Shown piece after piece: positions 17,306 to 29,490 of a stretch of 63,588 bases of DNA. Position 1 is the first letter of the stretch. Every line of letters starts with the position of its first letter. The DNA is from Pseudomonadota bacterium. GTDB lineage: Bacteria > Desulfobacterota > Desulfobacteria > Desulfobacterales > Desulfolunaceae. The notes below the pieces were generated by a model. The model did no database searches. It had not been told where the DNA came from and saw only the letters and a program-made list of their open reading frames with translations. Both the position numbers and the translations under genes were made by a program. The stretch spans positions 1 through 63,588 of the forward strand of contig JAHIRD010000096.1 in NCBI GenBank assembly GCA_018818835.1, read 5' to 3'.

Positions 17306-17418
17306 GCCAACTCGACGCGCTCATCAGAGCCCCCTACTTCGAGGATTTTACCGAAATCATCTACAACCTTGAAAAGGACGTGGACACTCAATTGGATGGC
17401 GTCTCAAATCCATCCGAA
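17306..17418 (+). pseudogene. Truncated copy of the 57-residue ORF at 19033
   Basis: These 113 nt match 19091-19203 with about five differences. They encode the last 37 or so residues of the small protein (QLDALIR..., FEDFTEIIYNLEKDV) but lack its start and ribosome-binding site. The native TAA is changed to CAA, so the frame would run on. It is a broken duplicate left beside brnA. Confidence 0.88.
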
Positions 17419-17425
17419 CAACCCT

Positions 17426-17695
17426 CTATGAATGAGAAACGGATTGGCCTTTATGATCATTCATATAATGCCGTAATGCCTTGTTGATGGCTGTCTGATA
17501 TTGATCGTTTTGATCCCTGAACCACTCAAGAACGTCGGCGTCGATTCGGATGGTGACCCGTTTCTTGATAGGTCTGAAAAAACGTCCTCGGACACCGGCA
17601 TCCCAATTGATCACTTCCGGGATGTCTGACGTGTCAATGGCGTCATCCGACATTTTGGACAAAGCGTTCAATTCCTTATTCGTATTTTTCTCCAT
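17426..17695 (-). CDS. brnA: BrnA antitoxin
   Basis: An 89-residue ribbon-helix-helix antitoxin. The C-terminal region KKRVTIRIDADVLEWFRDQ is the BrnA DNA-binding and dimerisation core, preceded by DTSDIPEVINWD, which binds the toxin. brnT lies upstream and overlaps it by 20 nt, the normal brnTA order. BrnA represses the operon together with BrnT; a palindrome directly upstream of brnT is the likely operator. Confidence 0.92.
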   Translation of the reverse strand: MEKNTNKELNALSKMSDDAIDTSDIPEVINWDAGVRGRFFRPIKKRVTIRIDADVLEWFRDQNDQYQTAINKALRHYMNDHKGQSVSHS

Positions 17696-17969
17696 ACTCG
17701 TATCCTTTTCGTTCTTTTTTGGTGGCCTTTCGTGCCGATATGATTCTTACAATCTCTTGTCCGCCTTCTTCCTTATATGTATGAGCGAGAATCAAAACCA
17801 CCATGCCCCAGATCTGCCCGATGGTTAGCCACCGTTCCTCCCCATCCACAATCCGATCCACCATGCTGAGGTGATAGGGATCATCAAAAACAAGCACGGC
17901 ATTCTCAAAACTGACACCATGCTTGGCCTGATTGATCTTATTTTTGACCGGGTCCCATAAAAATTTCAT
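17676..17969 (-). CDS. brnT: BrnT toxin
   Basis: A 97-residue RelE-fold ribonuclease toxin. FLWDPVKNKINQAKHGVSFENA is the family N terminus (core: KNKINQAKHGVSFENA), followed by FDDPYHLSMVDRIVDGEERWLTIG (core: DGEERWLTIG), and IVRIISARKATKKER near the C terminus, which carries the catalytic Arg and Lys residues. It overlaps brnA, which follows. The ATG lies immediately downstream of an 8-bp inverted repeat. The length and all motifs are intact, so the toxin is probably active. Confidence 0.93.
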   Translation of the reverse strand: MKFLWDPVKNKINQAKHGVSFENAVLVFDDPYHLSMVDRIVDGEERWLTIGQIWGMVVLILAHTYKEEGGQEIVRIISARKATKKERKGYEYGEKYE

Positions 17970-17970
17970 A

Positions 17971-17994
17971 TGTACATATTAATATGTATGTACA
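17971..17994 (-). promoter_or_regulatory. Likely BrnA operator
   Basis: TGTACATA (17971-17978) and TATGTACA (17987-17994) form an inverted repeat with an 8-nt spacer, one nucleotide from the brnT start codon. Binding there would block initiation. Autorepression by BrnTA is known for the family; the exact site is inferred. The remainder up to 18148 is AT-rich and non-coding. Confidence 0.6.
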
Positions 17995-18148
17995 TTTTTG
18001 TCAACAGGGGTCATTTCTTCAAAAAATCAGGACCGCCTACCCTGAATCCTTTTTTTTATAAAAATACATATTATAACAATGGTATAATATGTATTACAAA
18101 TAGTTACAAAACAATACGACTTCTTTAAACCATCCTAAATAATCAAAA

Positions 18149-18179
18149 AAAAGGGCACAGTATCATGCTGTGCCCTTTT
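18149..18179 (-). terminator. Terminator of the RelE/Xre pair
   Basis: AAAAGGGCACAG (18149-18160) pairs with CTGTGCCCTTTT (18168-18179). Read on the minus strand it ends in a run of eight T. A related hairpin lies at 19212-19242, and both are followed by CCTGTTTAATTTGGGA, so the two are duplicates. Confidence 0.88.
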
Positions 18180-18229
18180 GCGTCCGATTCTCTCCGATTT
18201 CCCTGTTTAATTTGGGAAATCACAGTTAA

Positions 18230-18532
18230 TCACCCCAAAACAACCAACCCTTTTCGGTCAATAAGATCAAGCAAACGCCTTGCCGCTCCGCTTGGTTTCT
18301 TCTGCCCCATTTCCCACTGTTGAACAGTTGTTTTCCCTATGCCAAGAAAAGCGGCAAAAACCGCTTGGCTAACATGATTTGCCTTTCGTATCCGCTTAAC
18401 ATCTTCGGGCAGAAAAGGATGTAACGGCGGTAAGCAAAGCGCATCAATTTTGCGCATGGTGATTTCATCCATAGCGCCGACCTTCACCAAGTCTTGCCCC
18501 ATTTCACGGGCAATGTTTAAAATTTCACTCAT
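18230..18532 (-). CDS. Xre-family antitoxin (NadS/HigA-like)
   Basis: A 100-residue protein with a C-terminal helix-turn-helix, VSQAVFAAFLGIGKTTVQQW, followed by EMGQKKPSGAARRLLDLI. This is the layout of antitoxins that partner RelE/HigB toxins in the reversed (toxin-first) order. Its start overlaps the toxin gene by 8 nt, so the two are translationally coupled. It should neutralise the toxin and repress the operon. Confidence 0.9.
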   Translation of the reverse strand: MSEILNIAREMGQDLVKVGAMDEITMRKIDALCLPPLHPFLPEDVKRIRKANHVSQAVFAAFLGIGKTTVQQWEMGQKKPSGAARRLLDLIDRKGLVVLG

Positions 18533-18905
18533 GTTTTTTTACCTCCCATATTGACCCAATTTCTAAGAGTGTTTTAAGCTGTGCGGTGGTCGTTGAAATA
18601 AAGTTTTCCGCAACGATGCTTAAAGCGGCTTCTTCTTTGGTTGAAATGTTGGCGCGGGCATTCTTGGCAAAGGCATATATAAAAATAATCCGCTCTTCAT
18701 TTGGTTTTTTATAACCGACAATAACACGGTATCCGCCGCTTTTACCTGACCCTTTCAAGGGCAACCGCTTCTTGAACAAATAGCCCCCAAGATCGGCTTC
18801 AACCCTGCCCGCCACTATTTCAACGGCGGCGTTGTGCAAGGCTTCATCCGAAACACCTTCTTTTCGTGCCCAACGCTCAAACCACTTGTTTTTGAATACT
18901 CTCAT
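18525..18905 (-). CDS. RelE/HigB-like toxin
   Basis: A 126-residue protein of the RelE/ParE superfamily, in the branch where the toxin precedes an Xre antitoxin. Key sequence is FKKRLPLKGSGKSGGYRVIV and RIIFIYAFAKNARANIS, the two core strands with basic catalytic residues. I use the ATG at 18905; a GTG six codons upstream is also possible. The family cuts mRNA at the ribosome, but activity here cannot be judged. The other side of the gene, up to 19032, holds no other gene. Confidence 0.85.
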   Translation of the reverse strand: MRVFKNKWFERWARKEGVSDEALHNAAVEIVAGRVEADLGGYLFKKRLPLKGSGKSGGYRVIVGYKKPNEERIIFIYAFAKNARANISTKEEAALSIVAENFISTTTAQLKTLLEIGSIWEVKKHE

Positions 18906-19032
18906 CAATGGATGGTATCTCACTTAGTGAGACACATCAAGAAAAATATTGCAGATCAAATCCACTTCCCCACTTTTTCTTTTTTGGCGACATCGTCTGA
19001 ACGAAAAAACCATAAGACAGGAGGATTTACAC

Positions 19033-19206
19033 ATGGATCAAAAATACAAGGAAGAAGTCCAGATTGCCTTTACCATCTGGGAACTCCTCGGCCAACTCGA
19101 CGCGCTCATCAGAGACCGCTATTTCGAGGATTTTACCGAAATCATCTACAACCTTGAAAAGGACGTGAACACTCAATTGGATGACGTCTCAAATCCATCC
19201 GAATAA
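19033..19206 (+). CDS. Small protein of unknown function (57 residues)
   Basis: I do not recognise the family. The 57-residue product is acidic and helical (EEVQIAFTIWELLGQLDALI, then FEDFTEIIYNLEKDV), with no signal peptide or Cys. It is credible as a gene because it has a consensus AGGAGG about 9 nt before the ATG, its own rho-independent terminator, and a broken second copy at 17306-17418 in which most differences are base substitutions. Its place among toxin-antitoxin genes makes an antitoxin or regulator possible, but nothing proves it. Confidence 0.7.
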   Translation: MDQKYKEEVQIAFTIWELLGQLDALIRDRYFEDFTEIIYNLEKDVNTQLDDVSNPSE

Positions 19207-19211
19207 ATAAA

Positions 19212-19242
19212 AAAAGGGCACAGCTTTTCGCTGTGTCCTTTT
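19212..19242 (+). terminator. Terminator of the 57-residue ORF
   Basis: AAAAGGGCACAG and CTGTGTCCTTTT pair around TTTTCG, 5 nt after the stop codon. It is a paralogue of the hairpin at 18149-18179. From here to 19461 I see no gene. Confidence 0.85.
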
Positions 19243-19461
19243 GGGTCAGATGTTTTTCAATTTACCTGTTTAATTTGGGAGAGGTTATGATAATAATTTA
19301 AAAAATCACAATTAAATCAGGTGCAAGCAATTTATGCTTGCCCATAAAACAACCACATTCGACAACCTTTTTAAACAAGCCTGTCCCAGCGAAGTGAGGT
19401 GTTGGCCCCCGCAGGAGTGGCCTTGGCCAGTTTATTAGCTTTCTTCTATCTTGATAATTTT

Positions 19462-20148
19462 TCAAATAAAATCAAGATAATAGCACCCGTTTTTCTCTTC
19501 AATTTTCATATTGAACATGGCGATGGTTTCCATGAAGGGTCGGCCCAGGAGAAAGGGGAGCATGGCTTTATCCACCTTGGCTTTTTCAACCAGGGTTTCT
19601 CTGAGGCTGTTGTCATAAGCGATCATTTCATTAATTTCCACGAGCACGGTCCCATCGGTATCCCCACTGAGTTTTTCGGTCAACTCCTTCATTTTGGCAT
19701 AGGAGCATCGTCCCTGGTGGTCTGAAATAAGATCCCACAGACCGTCCACATCGCCGAGAAGGTCCTCGCGCTGCAAGGGGTCTTCCGAATACTTCATTTC
19801 AATCTCAGTGGTGTCCCAGCATTTGAAGGCCCGGCATTCTGTTGGACGTGTCGTGTATATCTCGCATTGGTTGCGGTCTTTCAGATAAATACATTCCATG
19901 GTTTTTTTGGTGACATTGATCTTGATCAGATCCGTCGTGACAGGCACCATGGCCATTTTATCCCGGTCAAACAAAAATTCACCTTTACGAATGGTGTAAA
20001 GATTTGCCGACGGAATTTTACCGGTGCGAATCAGATGCGCATCGGCAAATCGAAGAATGGGACCGCCCCCGACGCAGCAGGAACTGCACCGGTCACAGGA
20101 TGTTTTGAAACCTTTGCCATCATCGCTGGTGATGTTACCCAGATCCAT
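19462..20148 (-). CDS. YkgJ-like cysteine-cluster protein
   Basis: A 228-residue cytoplasmic protein of the YkgJ (zinc- or iron-chelating Cys cluster) family. The N-terminal CDRCSSCCVGGGP and the central CIYLKDRNQCEIYTTRPTEC plus FKCW supply about eight conserved Cys. The family's biochemical role is unknown. The C-terminal 100 residues are helical and not conserved in the short family members. It lies downstream of the pyruvate:ferredoxin oxidoreductase gene on the same strand, but a terminator separates the two. Confidence 0.8.
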   Translation of the reverse strand: MDLGNITSDDGKGFKTSCDRCSSCCVGGGPILRFADAHLIRTGKIPSANLYTIRKGEFLFDRDKMAMVPVTTDLIKINVTKKTMECIYLKDRNQCEIYTTRPTECRAFKCWDTTEIEMKYSEDPLQREDLLGDVDGLWDLISDHQGRCSYAKMKELTEKLSGDTDGTVLVEINEMIAYDNSLRETLVEKAKVDKAMLPFLLGRPFMETIAMFNMKIEEKNGCYYLDFI

Positions 20149-20187
20149 GCACGTACCTCCCTTAAACCCACTGTGTTTTATGAATAC

Positions 20188-20225
20188 AAAAGGTCACCTT
20201 CCTTAAAATGGAAGGTGACCTTTTT
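20188..20225 (-). terminator. Terminator after pyruvate:ferredoxin oxidoreductase
   Basis: AAAAGGTCACCTTCC (20188-20202) and GGAAGGTGACCTTTT (20210-20224) form a perfect 15-bp stem with T/A runs on both ends, so it works in either direction. It lies about 60 nt past the end of the oxidoreductase gene. Confidence 0.92.
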
Positions 20226-20284
20226 ATAATACCTTAAATCCCGTCATATTACCATGGCCCCAAGGCCATGGGCCGGACAAAATT

Positions 20285-24348
<4,064 letters not shown>

Positions 24349-24777
24349 ATGAAGAATGCAGCGATTTTAATTGTGCTTTTTCTGGCGGCCTGCACATCCG
24401 GTGGGTCACACCCATACACCAACCACGTGGGTGAGACTGCGGCACCGGAATGGAGCCATGGTGAAAAACTGAGCATCTCGGGAACCATCTGGCCGTCCGC
24501 AGCCCGGACTAAGTATTACATCACCACCATTGACGGCAAATCAGCCCATCTCAAGGGAGATGCCATTGACCGTCTCAAACCCGGGACCAAAGTCATGCTC
24601 CACGGCCGTGTGGAATATGTCAATTCATTCGGCACAGCCGGCGCAAGCGATGTGGCCCATACCCAGACTTTTTTTTATGTGAATGTATCTGATTATAAAA
24701 TCATCAATGATGCGGCCTGGGACATCGAATTCCAAAACGCGGTGGACCCGGACAAGCCTGACTATTCGATCAGGTAG
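24349..24777 (+). CDS. Small lipoprotein of unknown function
   Basis: A 142-residue product with a signal peptide and lipobox (LAAC, Cys15), so it is an envelope lipoprotein. The mature part is rich in beta strands (KLSISGTIWP, KYYITTIDGKSAHL, KVMLHGRVEYV, QTFFYVNVSDYKII) and resembles an OB-type barrel, but I do not recognise the family. AAAGGA lies about 8 nt before the ATG. It faces the MBL-fold gene across 12 nt. Confidence 0.7.
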   Translation: MKNAAILIVLFLAACTSGGSHPYTNHVGETAAPEWSHGEKLSISGTIWPSAARTKYYITTIDGKSAHLKGDAIDRLKPGTKVMLHGRVEYVNSFGTAGASDVAHTQTFFYVNVSDYKIINDAAWDIEFQNAVDPDKPDYSIR

Positions 24778-24789
24778 CCCCATGCCGGT

Positions 24790-25803
24790 TTAATGATCAG
24801 GGTGAATGAGATAGCGTATCACCCTGTTCCGATCATCTCTTGAAACCCGACTGTCCCTGACAAGAACCTGAAGGTGGGTGTAGACCTCTGACAGTGCGAT
24901 GTATATGGGAAATCCCATCCTGACGTTCAATACCTTTGGAAAAATCTTTTTGACAATCTCATAAACAGAACATGGCCCGTGAACCAGGGCACGAATTATT
25001 TTCTCGTCCTTTTTTTTATACTCTGTCCTGTACCGTCTGATCACATTATCCATATCCTGTATTTCATCCCCGTGCCCCGGGAAAATCCGGCATGGTTTTA
25101 AATCCGCCACCCGACCAAGGGATTCGAAGAATTCTATCTGATTGAAACGTTCCTTGATACCGTTGAAATGAAAAAGAAAGGGGTCGCTATGCGGGAGATA
25201 GGGCAGGATGTGGTCGGATGAAAAAAACAAGTGTTGTCCGGGAAGATAAAGGCATACAAGTCCTTTGCAATGCCCCGGTGTCTCGATCAGTTGGCAGGGA
25301 TAATCTCCGGCCAGGAGAGTGTCGCCCTTTGCCATGAAAACATCCGTCTTGATTTTCCCTGCAAAGGTATTGAAAACATGGGCGATCAGTACAACCGGGA
25401 TCCGAAGCCAAAGGGGCAAGCCTGTTTGCTTGAGAAATTGCAAAAGCTCATTTTGTGTCAGCCCAAGGCCATTCCCCTTTGCCAGCATCAGTACCGCATC
25501 GGGATGGGCCAGAACCGGAATGGGTTTTCCGGCATGTTTTAAAATGGAGGCAGCCGCTCCGTAGTGGTCAAAATGGCCATGGGACAGGATGATCTGTCCC
25601 AGGTCCGAGAATTCCATATTGAGGTGTTTAAAGGCGGCGCAAAGATCAGGGAAAGTCCGATTCATCCCCGTATCAAACAATAGGGGGTGCTTGCCTTTAA
25701 ACAGATAGGCATTGACATGATCAGGCTTGTCACCTGGGAGGGGGAGTGGGATTCGAAAAATTCCGGGATGGATTTCACTGATTTCATGATTTCCGGATTT
25801 CAT
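24790..25803 (-). CDS. MBL-fold metallohydrolase with C-terminal helical domain
   Basis: A 337-residue metallo-beta-lactamase-fold protein. The metal motif HxHxDH is seen as SHGHFDHYGAA, with further ligands in TPGHCKGLV and FPGHGDEI. A C-terminal winged-helix-like region (KDEKIIRALVHGPCSVYEIV) resembles the LACTB2-type group of ribonucleases and thioesterases. The start at 25803 has AAGGAAAG upstream. The substrate cannot be told. The preceding YfaZ-like gene is on the same strand, 46 nt away. Confidence 0.85.
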   Translation of the reverse strand: MKSGNHEISEIHPGIFRIPLPLPGDKPDHVNAYLFKGKHPLLFDTGMNRTFPDLCAAFKHLNMEFSDLGQIILSHGHFDHYGAAASILKHAGKPIPVLAHPDAVLMLAKGNGLGLTQNELLQFLKQTGLPLWLRIPVVLIAHVFNTFAGKIKTDVFMAKGDTLLAGDYPCQLIETPGHCKGLVCLYLPGQHLFFSSDHILPYLPHSDPFLFHFNGIKERFNQIEFFESLGRVADLKPCRIFPGHGDEIQDMDNVIRRYRTEYKKKDEKIIRALVHGPCSVYEIVKKIFPKVLNVRMGFPIYIALSEVYTHLQVLVRDSRVSRDDRNRVIRYLIHPDH

Positions 25804-25849
25804 GGTCTTTCCTTGTTCCCAGCCCGGCTCTGCCACGTTTAAACGGGCA

Positions 25850-26452
25850 TCAGAGCCTTAAGGTCAGACCTGCCGTGACAATGGTGTCATCCCTGTCCCA
25901 TTCCCCGTGATCCGTATCTTTGAAATTGAATTTTCTGTATTTGCATTCCACTGAAATAAAGGCACTTTCAAGAAGATAAAAACGCAAGCCCCCTTTATAC
26001 TCCTGATATTGTTCGGTGTCTTCCAAGACAAGGGGCGAGGGTGCGTAACAAAGGCCCACATAGGCTTCTATCGGGACTTCCACGGGATTGAACGCCGATG
26101 TCAGCTCATAGTCCACGTCAACCATAAAGCCAAGGGCTGCAAAAATCCCGTCATAATTCCCGCCTTCCTCGTCCACGCTTCCGTAATACCCCTTGAATCC
26201 CAACCCGTAGCGGAGTCCGGGTAAAAGCCGGTCACTTCGAAGGGCCACCATGGCTTCGCCAATGGTATAATCACCGTTGGCAAAGGAAATGCCGCCACCT
26301 CCTGCAAGAATACCGTAGGTTTGTCTGGACTGGACTTCCACATTGGCTACGACCACATCACCACTTGCAACAATGCCAAATTGGAGGGTCTCTGAAAAAG
26401 CATTCCCGCTGAGACATAAAAAAACAACCACAGAAATTGCGATCTTTTTCAT
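25850..26452 (-). CDS. YfaZ-like outer-membrane beta-barrel protein
   Basis: A 200-residue protein with a Sec signal peptide (cleavage after NAFS-) and repeated amphipathic strands ending in the aromatic/leucine C terminus TAGLTLRL. It resembles the YfaZ family of small outer-membrane proteins. I place the start at 26452, which gives a normal signal peptide, with AAGG 8 nt upstream. An in-frame ATG lies 63 nt further up. The function is unknown. Confidence 0.72.
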   Translation of the reverse strand: MKKIAISVVVFLCLSGNAFSETLQFGIVASGDVVVANVEVQSRQTYGILAGGGGISFANGDYTIGEAMVALRSDRLLPGLRYGLGFKGYYGSVDEEGGNYDGIFAALGFMVDVDYELTSAFNPVEVPIEAYVGLCYAPSPLVLEDTEQYQEYKGGLRFYLLESAFISVECKYRKFNFKDTDHGEWDRDDTIVTAGLTLRL

Positions 26453-26572
26453 AGTGCACCTTATTTTTTTCATTGAATTTAACTCCATGAGAAAATACCA
26501 TGATTTATTTGCCACCCTTTAACTGCCACAGTCTGTCAAAAATTGCAACTGCGGATTAGGAGGTTTTCATCC

Positions 26573-26833
26573 ATGCTTACGGTGTACTCAGCGTTCTGGT
26601 GTCCCCACTGCATTAAGACCGAAAAATTTTTAAACGAAAAACACATCCCGTTCACGTCCATCAACATTGAGACAGCCTCCGAAGATACGGTGCGAAAAGT
26701 TGTTGAGGTGAATGGGGGCGTGGAGTGGGTGGTTCCCACCCTTGAATTTAATGGAAAATGGCGGCCGGGAAAGGTGTTTAATGCGGTGGAATTGGAAAAA
26801 GATTTGAGGGATATGGGGGTTGTGGGGGGTTAG
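26573..26833 (+). CDS. Glutaredoxin-like protein
   Basis: An 86-residue thioredoxin-fold protein with the redox motif CPHC (residues 10-13) in VYSAFWCPHCIKTEKFL, the cis-Pro motif VVPTLEF and a C-terminal helix. Size and sequence fit glutaredoxin/NrdH, thiol reductants for ribonucleotide reductase or other enzymes. AGGAGG lies about 10 nt before the ATG. It is convergent with the TIGR04219-like gene, with an unusual repeat between. Confidence 0.9.
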   Translation: MLTVYSAFWCPHCIKTEKFLNEKHIPFTSINIETASEDTVRKVVEVNGGVEWVVPTLEFNGKWRPGKVFNAVELEKDLRDMGVVGG

Positions 26834-26983
26834 TGGGGTTTGTGGAGTTTGTGGACAGTGGACTTAGTGGACGTTGTGGACATAGTAGACAGTGGACGTT
26901 GTGGACTGTCCACCTCGTCCACTGTCCACCCCGTCCACACTGTCCACCCCGTCCACTGTCCACCCCGTCCACACTGTCCACAC
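26834..26983. repeat. GTGGAC/GTCCAC repeat tract forming a long imperfect palindrome
   Basis: About 75 nt of GTGGAC-containing units (spaced 3-9 nt) are followed directly by about 80 nt of GTCCAC-containing units, meeting at GTGGACTGTCCAC near 26902-26914. The transcript from either strand could fold into a long G-C-rich hairpin. It fills the gap between the stop codons of two convergent genes, so it may act as a bidirectional terminator. Confidence 0.9.
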
Positions 26984-26993
26984 ATTCAACAAT

Positions 26994-27755
26994 CTAAAAC
27001 TTTAGACCAACCTCGGCAAAGGGGCCGCTGATGGTGATGTCGGCTTCGAAATCATCTTTGTCCACGGACATGTCTTCGTAACGGTAGCCTGCGGTGACAA
27101 AAACAGGTCCCAGGGCATTGATCCTAAGACGGGCAATGGCACTGACCACCGAACCGTATCCCACGGAAAGGGCCCTTATTTCGGCTTCAATGGCAAACAT
27201 ATCCACAGGGCTCACATCGGCGGACAGATAGAGCATGGGCAGGGGAATGGTCATGTCCATGGAGTCAGAGACAGAAAGGTCCTCAGACTGAATATCGGCC
27301 TTGGCCTGGATCAGCCGCACGTTGATACCCGCGTTCACATGCACCGTACCCAGGGTAGCCAGTCCAAGAAAGGGGACTCCGTAGTACAAGGCAAGATCGT
27401 ACTGGTTAAAGGTGAGTTTGGTTTTCGCTCCGGTTGTAAAATCCTGACCATTAAAATTAAAGGATTGTTTGGCATCTCCTTTAAACTCCATGGGAGTGGC
27501 CATCAGATAGATGACAGGAATCACGGGAAGGTCCAGCTTGACCCGGCCCATGGCAAAGGCCTCATCCTCAAAGCCAAAACTGTCCTCAAGGTCCGATTTA
27601 ATGCCATCGTTTGCTTTGTACTTCATGGTTCCCGAAGGTGTGGCGTACCACCCACCCACTGCGGCTTCAAAATCCACAACACCCAAAAGGGCAAAGGACG
27701 ATGCCGGAACCGAAAGAAGAAAAACAAGGCACAACACCATGGTCATTTTTTTCAT
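26994..27755 (-). CDS. TIGR04219-like outer-membrane beta-barrel protein
   Basis: A 253-residue protein with a clear signal peptide (cleavage near SSFA-) and alternating beta strands. GVVDFEAAVGGWYATPSGT near the mature N terminus, a strand LALYYGVPFLGLATLGTVHV and a final GPFAEVGLKF agree with the TIGR04219 family of outer-membrane proteins. Function is unknown. The ribosome-binding site is AGGAG, about 6 nt upstream of the ATG. Confidence 0.8.
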   Translation of the reverse strand: MKKMTMVLCLVFLLSVPASSFALLGVVDFEAAVGGWYATPSGTMKYKANDGIKSDLEDSFGFEDEAFAMGRVKLDLPVIPVIYLMATPMEFKGDAKQSFNFNGQDFTTGAKTKLTFNQYDLALYYGVPFLGLATLGTVHVNAGINVRLIQAKADIQSEDLSVSDSMDMTIPLPMLYLSADVSPVDMFAIEAEIRALSVGYGSVVSAIARLRINALGPVFVTAGYRYEDMSVDKDDFEADITISGPFAEVGLKF

Positions 27756-27843
27756 AATCCGCTCCTGTTTTTTTTTGTATTTAACATGTGAGCCGGCACG
27801 ATTCGGGCTACCGGTTTTTCAAGAATTGCATTTCCCCCAACAA

Positions 27844-28000
27844 TGATGAACTCGTAAAAAATCGACAAATGGATGGCTATGGAAAAAGGTCCATAGGCAA
27901 GGCATAGTGTTTGGCCGGGCGTTACGGCATACTTGGTCGTATGTCGAACGTCCGGCCAAACACTATAACGCCGCATATGGGACTTTTTACGACGCCATCA
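27844..28000. mobile_element. MITE-like element with terminal inverted repeats
   Basis: The ends TGATGAACTCGTAAAAAATC and the reverse complement of 27981-28000 agree at 16 of 20 positions. Inside, ATAGTGTTTGGCCGG (27904-27918) pairs exactly with 27952-27966. No transposase is encoded, so it is a non-autonomous element of about 157 bp. Its right 50 nt recur at 35963-36012 with about four differences. The rest of the 27756-28185 gap is AT-rich, with the citrate synthase ribosome-binding site AAGGAGG near its end. Confidence 0.82.
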
Positions 28001-28185
28001 ATAATCATTTATTAATTTATATTCTACTTCGCTAATCCGGTCAAGCTTCTCCCTCGATATTTTTGGCCCGTTGTCCTTGCTCCGGATCGTTTTAAATACC
28101 TTTTTTATCATCACCAAATCCCATTCTTGACCTTTACGATTTATTATTATATAAATTATAGTTCGCAGCAAAAAAGGAGGATACC

Positions 28186-29469
28186 ATGGAAGAAACTGCA
28201 AAACTGATTCTTGAGGGTAAAACGTACGAACTGCCTATTGTTGTCGGCTCGGAAGGCGAGAAAGCCATCGATATAACCAGCCTGAGGCAACAGTCCGGAT
28301 ACATTACACTGGATCCGGGTTACGGAAACACGGGAAGCTGTATTTCCGAAATCACATTTATGAACGGCGAAAAAGGCATTTTAAGGTACAGGGGCATCCC
28401 TGTGGAGCAACTGGCGGAAAAATCCACATTTGTCGAAACCTCCTTTCTCCTGATCAACGGCAGGCTCCCGTCACAAGAAGAATTCATCACCACCAGCGTG
28501 GCCTTGAATGATTATTCTCTGGTCCACGAGGACATGCAGATTTTTTTCCAAAATTTCCCAAGGAGAGCGCACCCCATGGGTATTCTGTCGTCCATGGTGA
28601 ATGCGCTCAAGAGCTTTTATCCCGAGTTGGACAACACCCTGGAAGAAGCCAACAAAACTTACTTGAGACTGATTTCAAAGATCAGAACCATGGCAGCCAT
28701 GTCCTATAAGATTTCAAGGGGTCAGAAAGTTGTCTATCCAAGACCGGACTTTTCCTATTGTGCCAATTTCCTGAACATGATGTTCGACTCACCGGTGAAA
28801 CCCTATGTGATTGATCCGGATATTGTCCAGGCATTAAATGTGTTCTGGATTCTCCATGCAGATCACGAACAGAACTGTTCCACAGCAGCGGTTCGCGTTG
28901 TTGGAAGCGGCCGAGTCAATATCTATGCCGCCATATCTGCAGGCATCGCAGCGTTGTGGGGTCCCTTGCACGGAGGCGCCAACCAGGCGGTCCTTGAAAT
29001 GCTCAAGGAAATCCACAATAGCGGTGCGACCATTGATGATATGGTGAAAAAAGCCAAGGACAAAAACGATCCCTTCCGGCTTATGGGATTCGGTCACAGG
29101 GTTTACAAAACCTATGATCCCAGGGCCAAGATCATGAAACAAATGTGCGATACGGTCCTTGCCAAGCTCAAGCTGGAAGACCCGCTTCTGGACATTGCCA
29201 AACGGCTGGAGGAAGTGGCACTGACCGACCCGTATTTTGTCGAGAAGAACCTGTATCCCAACGTGGATTTTTACAGCGGCATCGTTCTTCGCGCCCTGGG
29301 CATTCCCGAAAATATGTTCACGGTTATGTTTGCCATTGGCAGGCTGCCGGGATGGATCAGCCAATGGAAGGAAGGCGCCGAAGACCCCGACTGGAAGATC
29401 AGTCGCCCCAGACAGATTTACATGGGTGAGAACGTCAGGGATTACATCCCATTGAACGAACGGAAATAA
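28186..29469 (+). CDS. gltA: Citrate synthase (Si type, GltA)
   Basis: A 427-residue citrate synthase that joins oxaloacetate and acetyl-CoA. The length and the N-terminal beta region (AKLILEGKTYELPIVVGSEG) fit the type II hexameric enzymes of Gram-negative bacteria. Catalytic motifs are HADHEQNCSTAAVRVVGS, GPLHGGANQAVLEML and MGFGHRVYKTYDPRA. AAGGAGG precedes the ATG and a terminator follows. In complete-oxidising sulfate reducers it feeds the oxidative TCA cycle. Confidence 0.96.
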   Translation: MEETAKLILEGKTYELPIVVGSEGEKAIDITSLRQQSGYITLDPGYGNTGSCISEITFMNGEKGILRYRGIPVEQLAEKSTFVETSFLLINGRLPSQEEFITTSVALNDYSLVHEDMQIFFQNFPRRAHPMGILSSMVNALKSFYPELDNTLEEANKTYLRLISKIRTMAAMSYKISRGQKVVYPRPDFSYCANFLNMMFDSPVKPYVIDPDIVQALNVFWILHADHEQNCSTAAVRVVGSGRVNIYAAISAGIAALWGPLHGGANQAVLEMLKEIHNSGATIDDMVKKAKDKNDPFRLMGFGHRVYKTYDPRAKIMKQMCDTVLAKLKLEDPLLDIAKRLEEVALTDPYFVEKNLYPNVDFYSGIVLRALGIPENMFTVMFAIGRLPGWISQWKEGAEDPDWKISRPRQIYMGENVRDYIPLNERK

Positions 29470-29490
29470 CCTTTCTTTTGTAAAAACAAC

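Noticed and set aside
26834-26993. CRISPR array
   Set aside because: The GTGGAC units are too short and irregular, spacers are absent, and the two halves are inverted to each other.
27998-28201. Minus-strand 67-residue open frame upstream of gltA
   Set aside because: It has no recognisable family, overlaps the MITE-like end and the gltA start, and lacks a convincing ribosome-binding site. A fragment of a lost gene is possible but unsupported.
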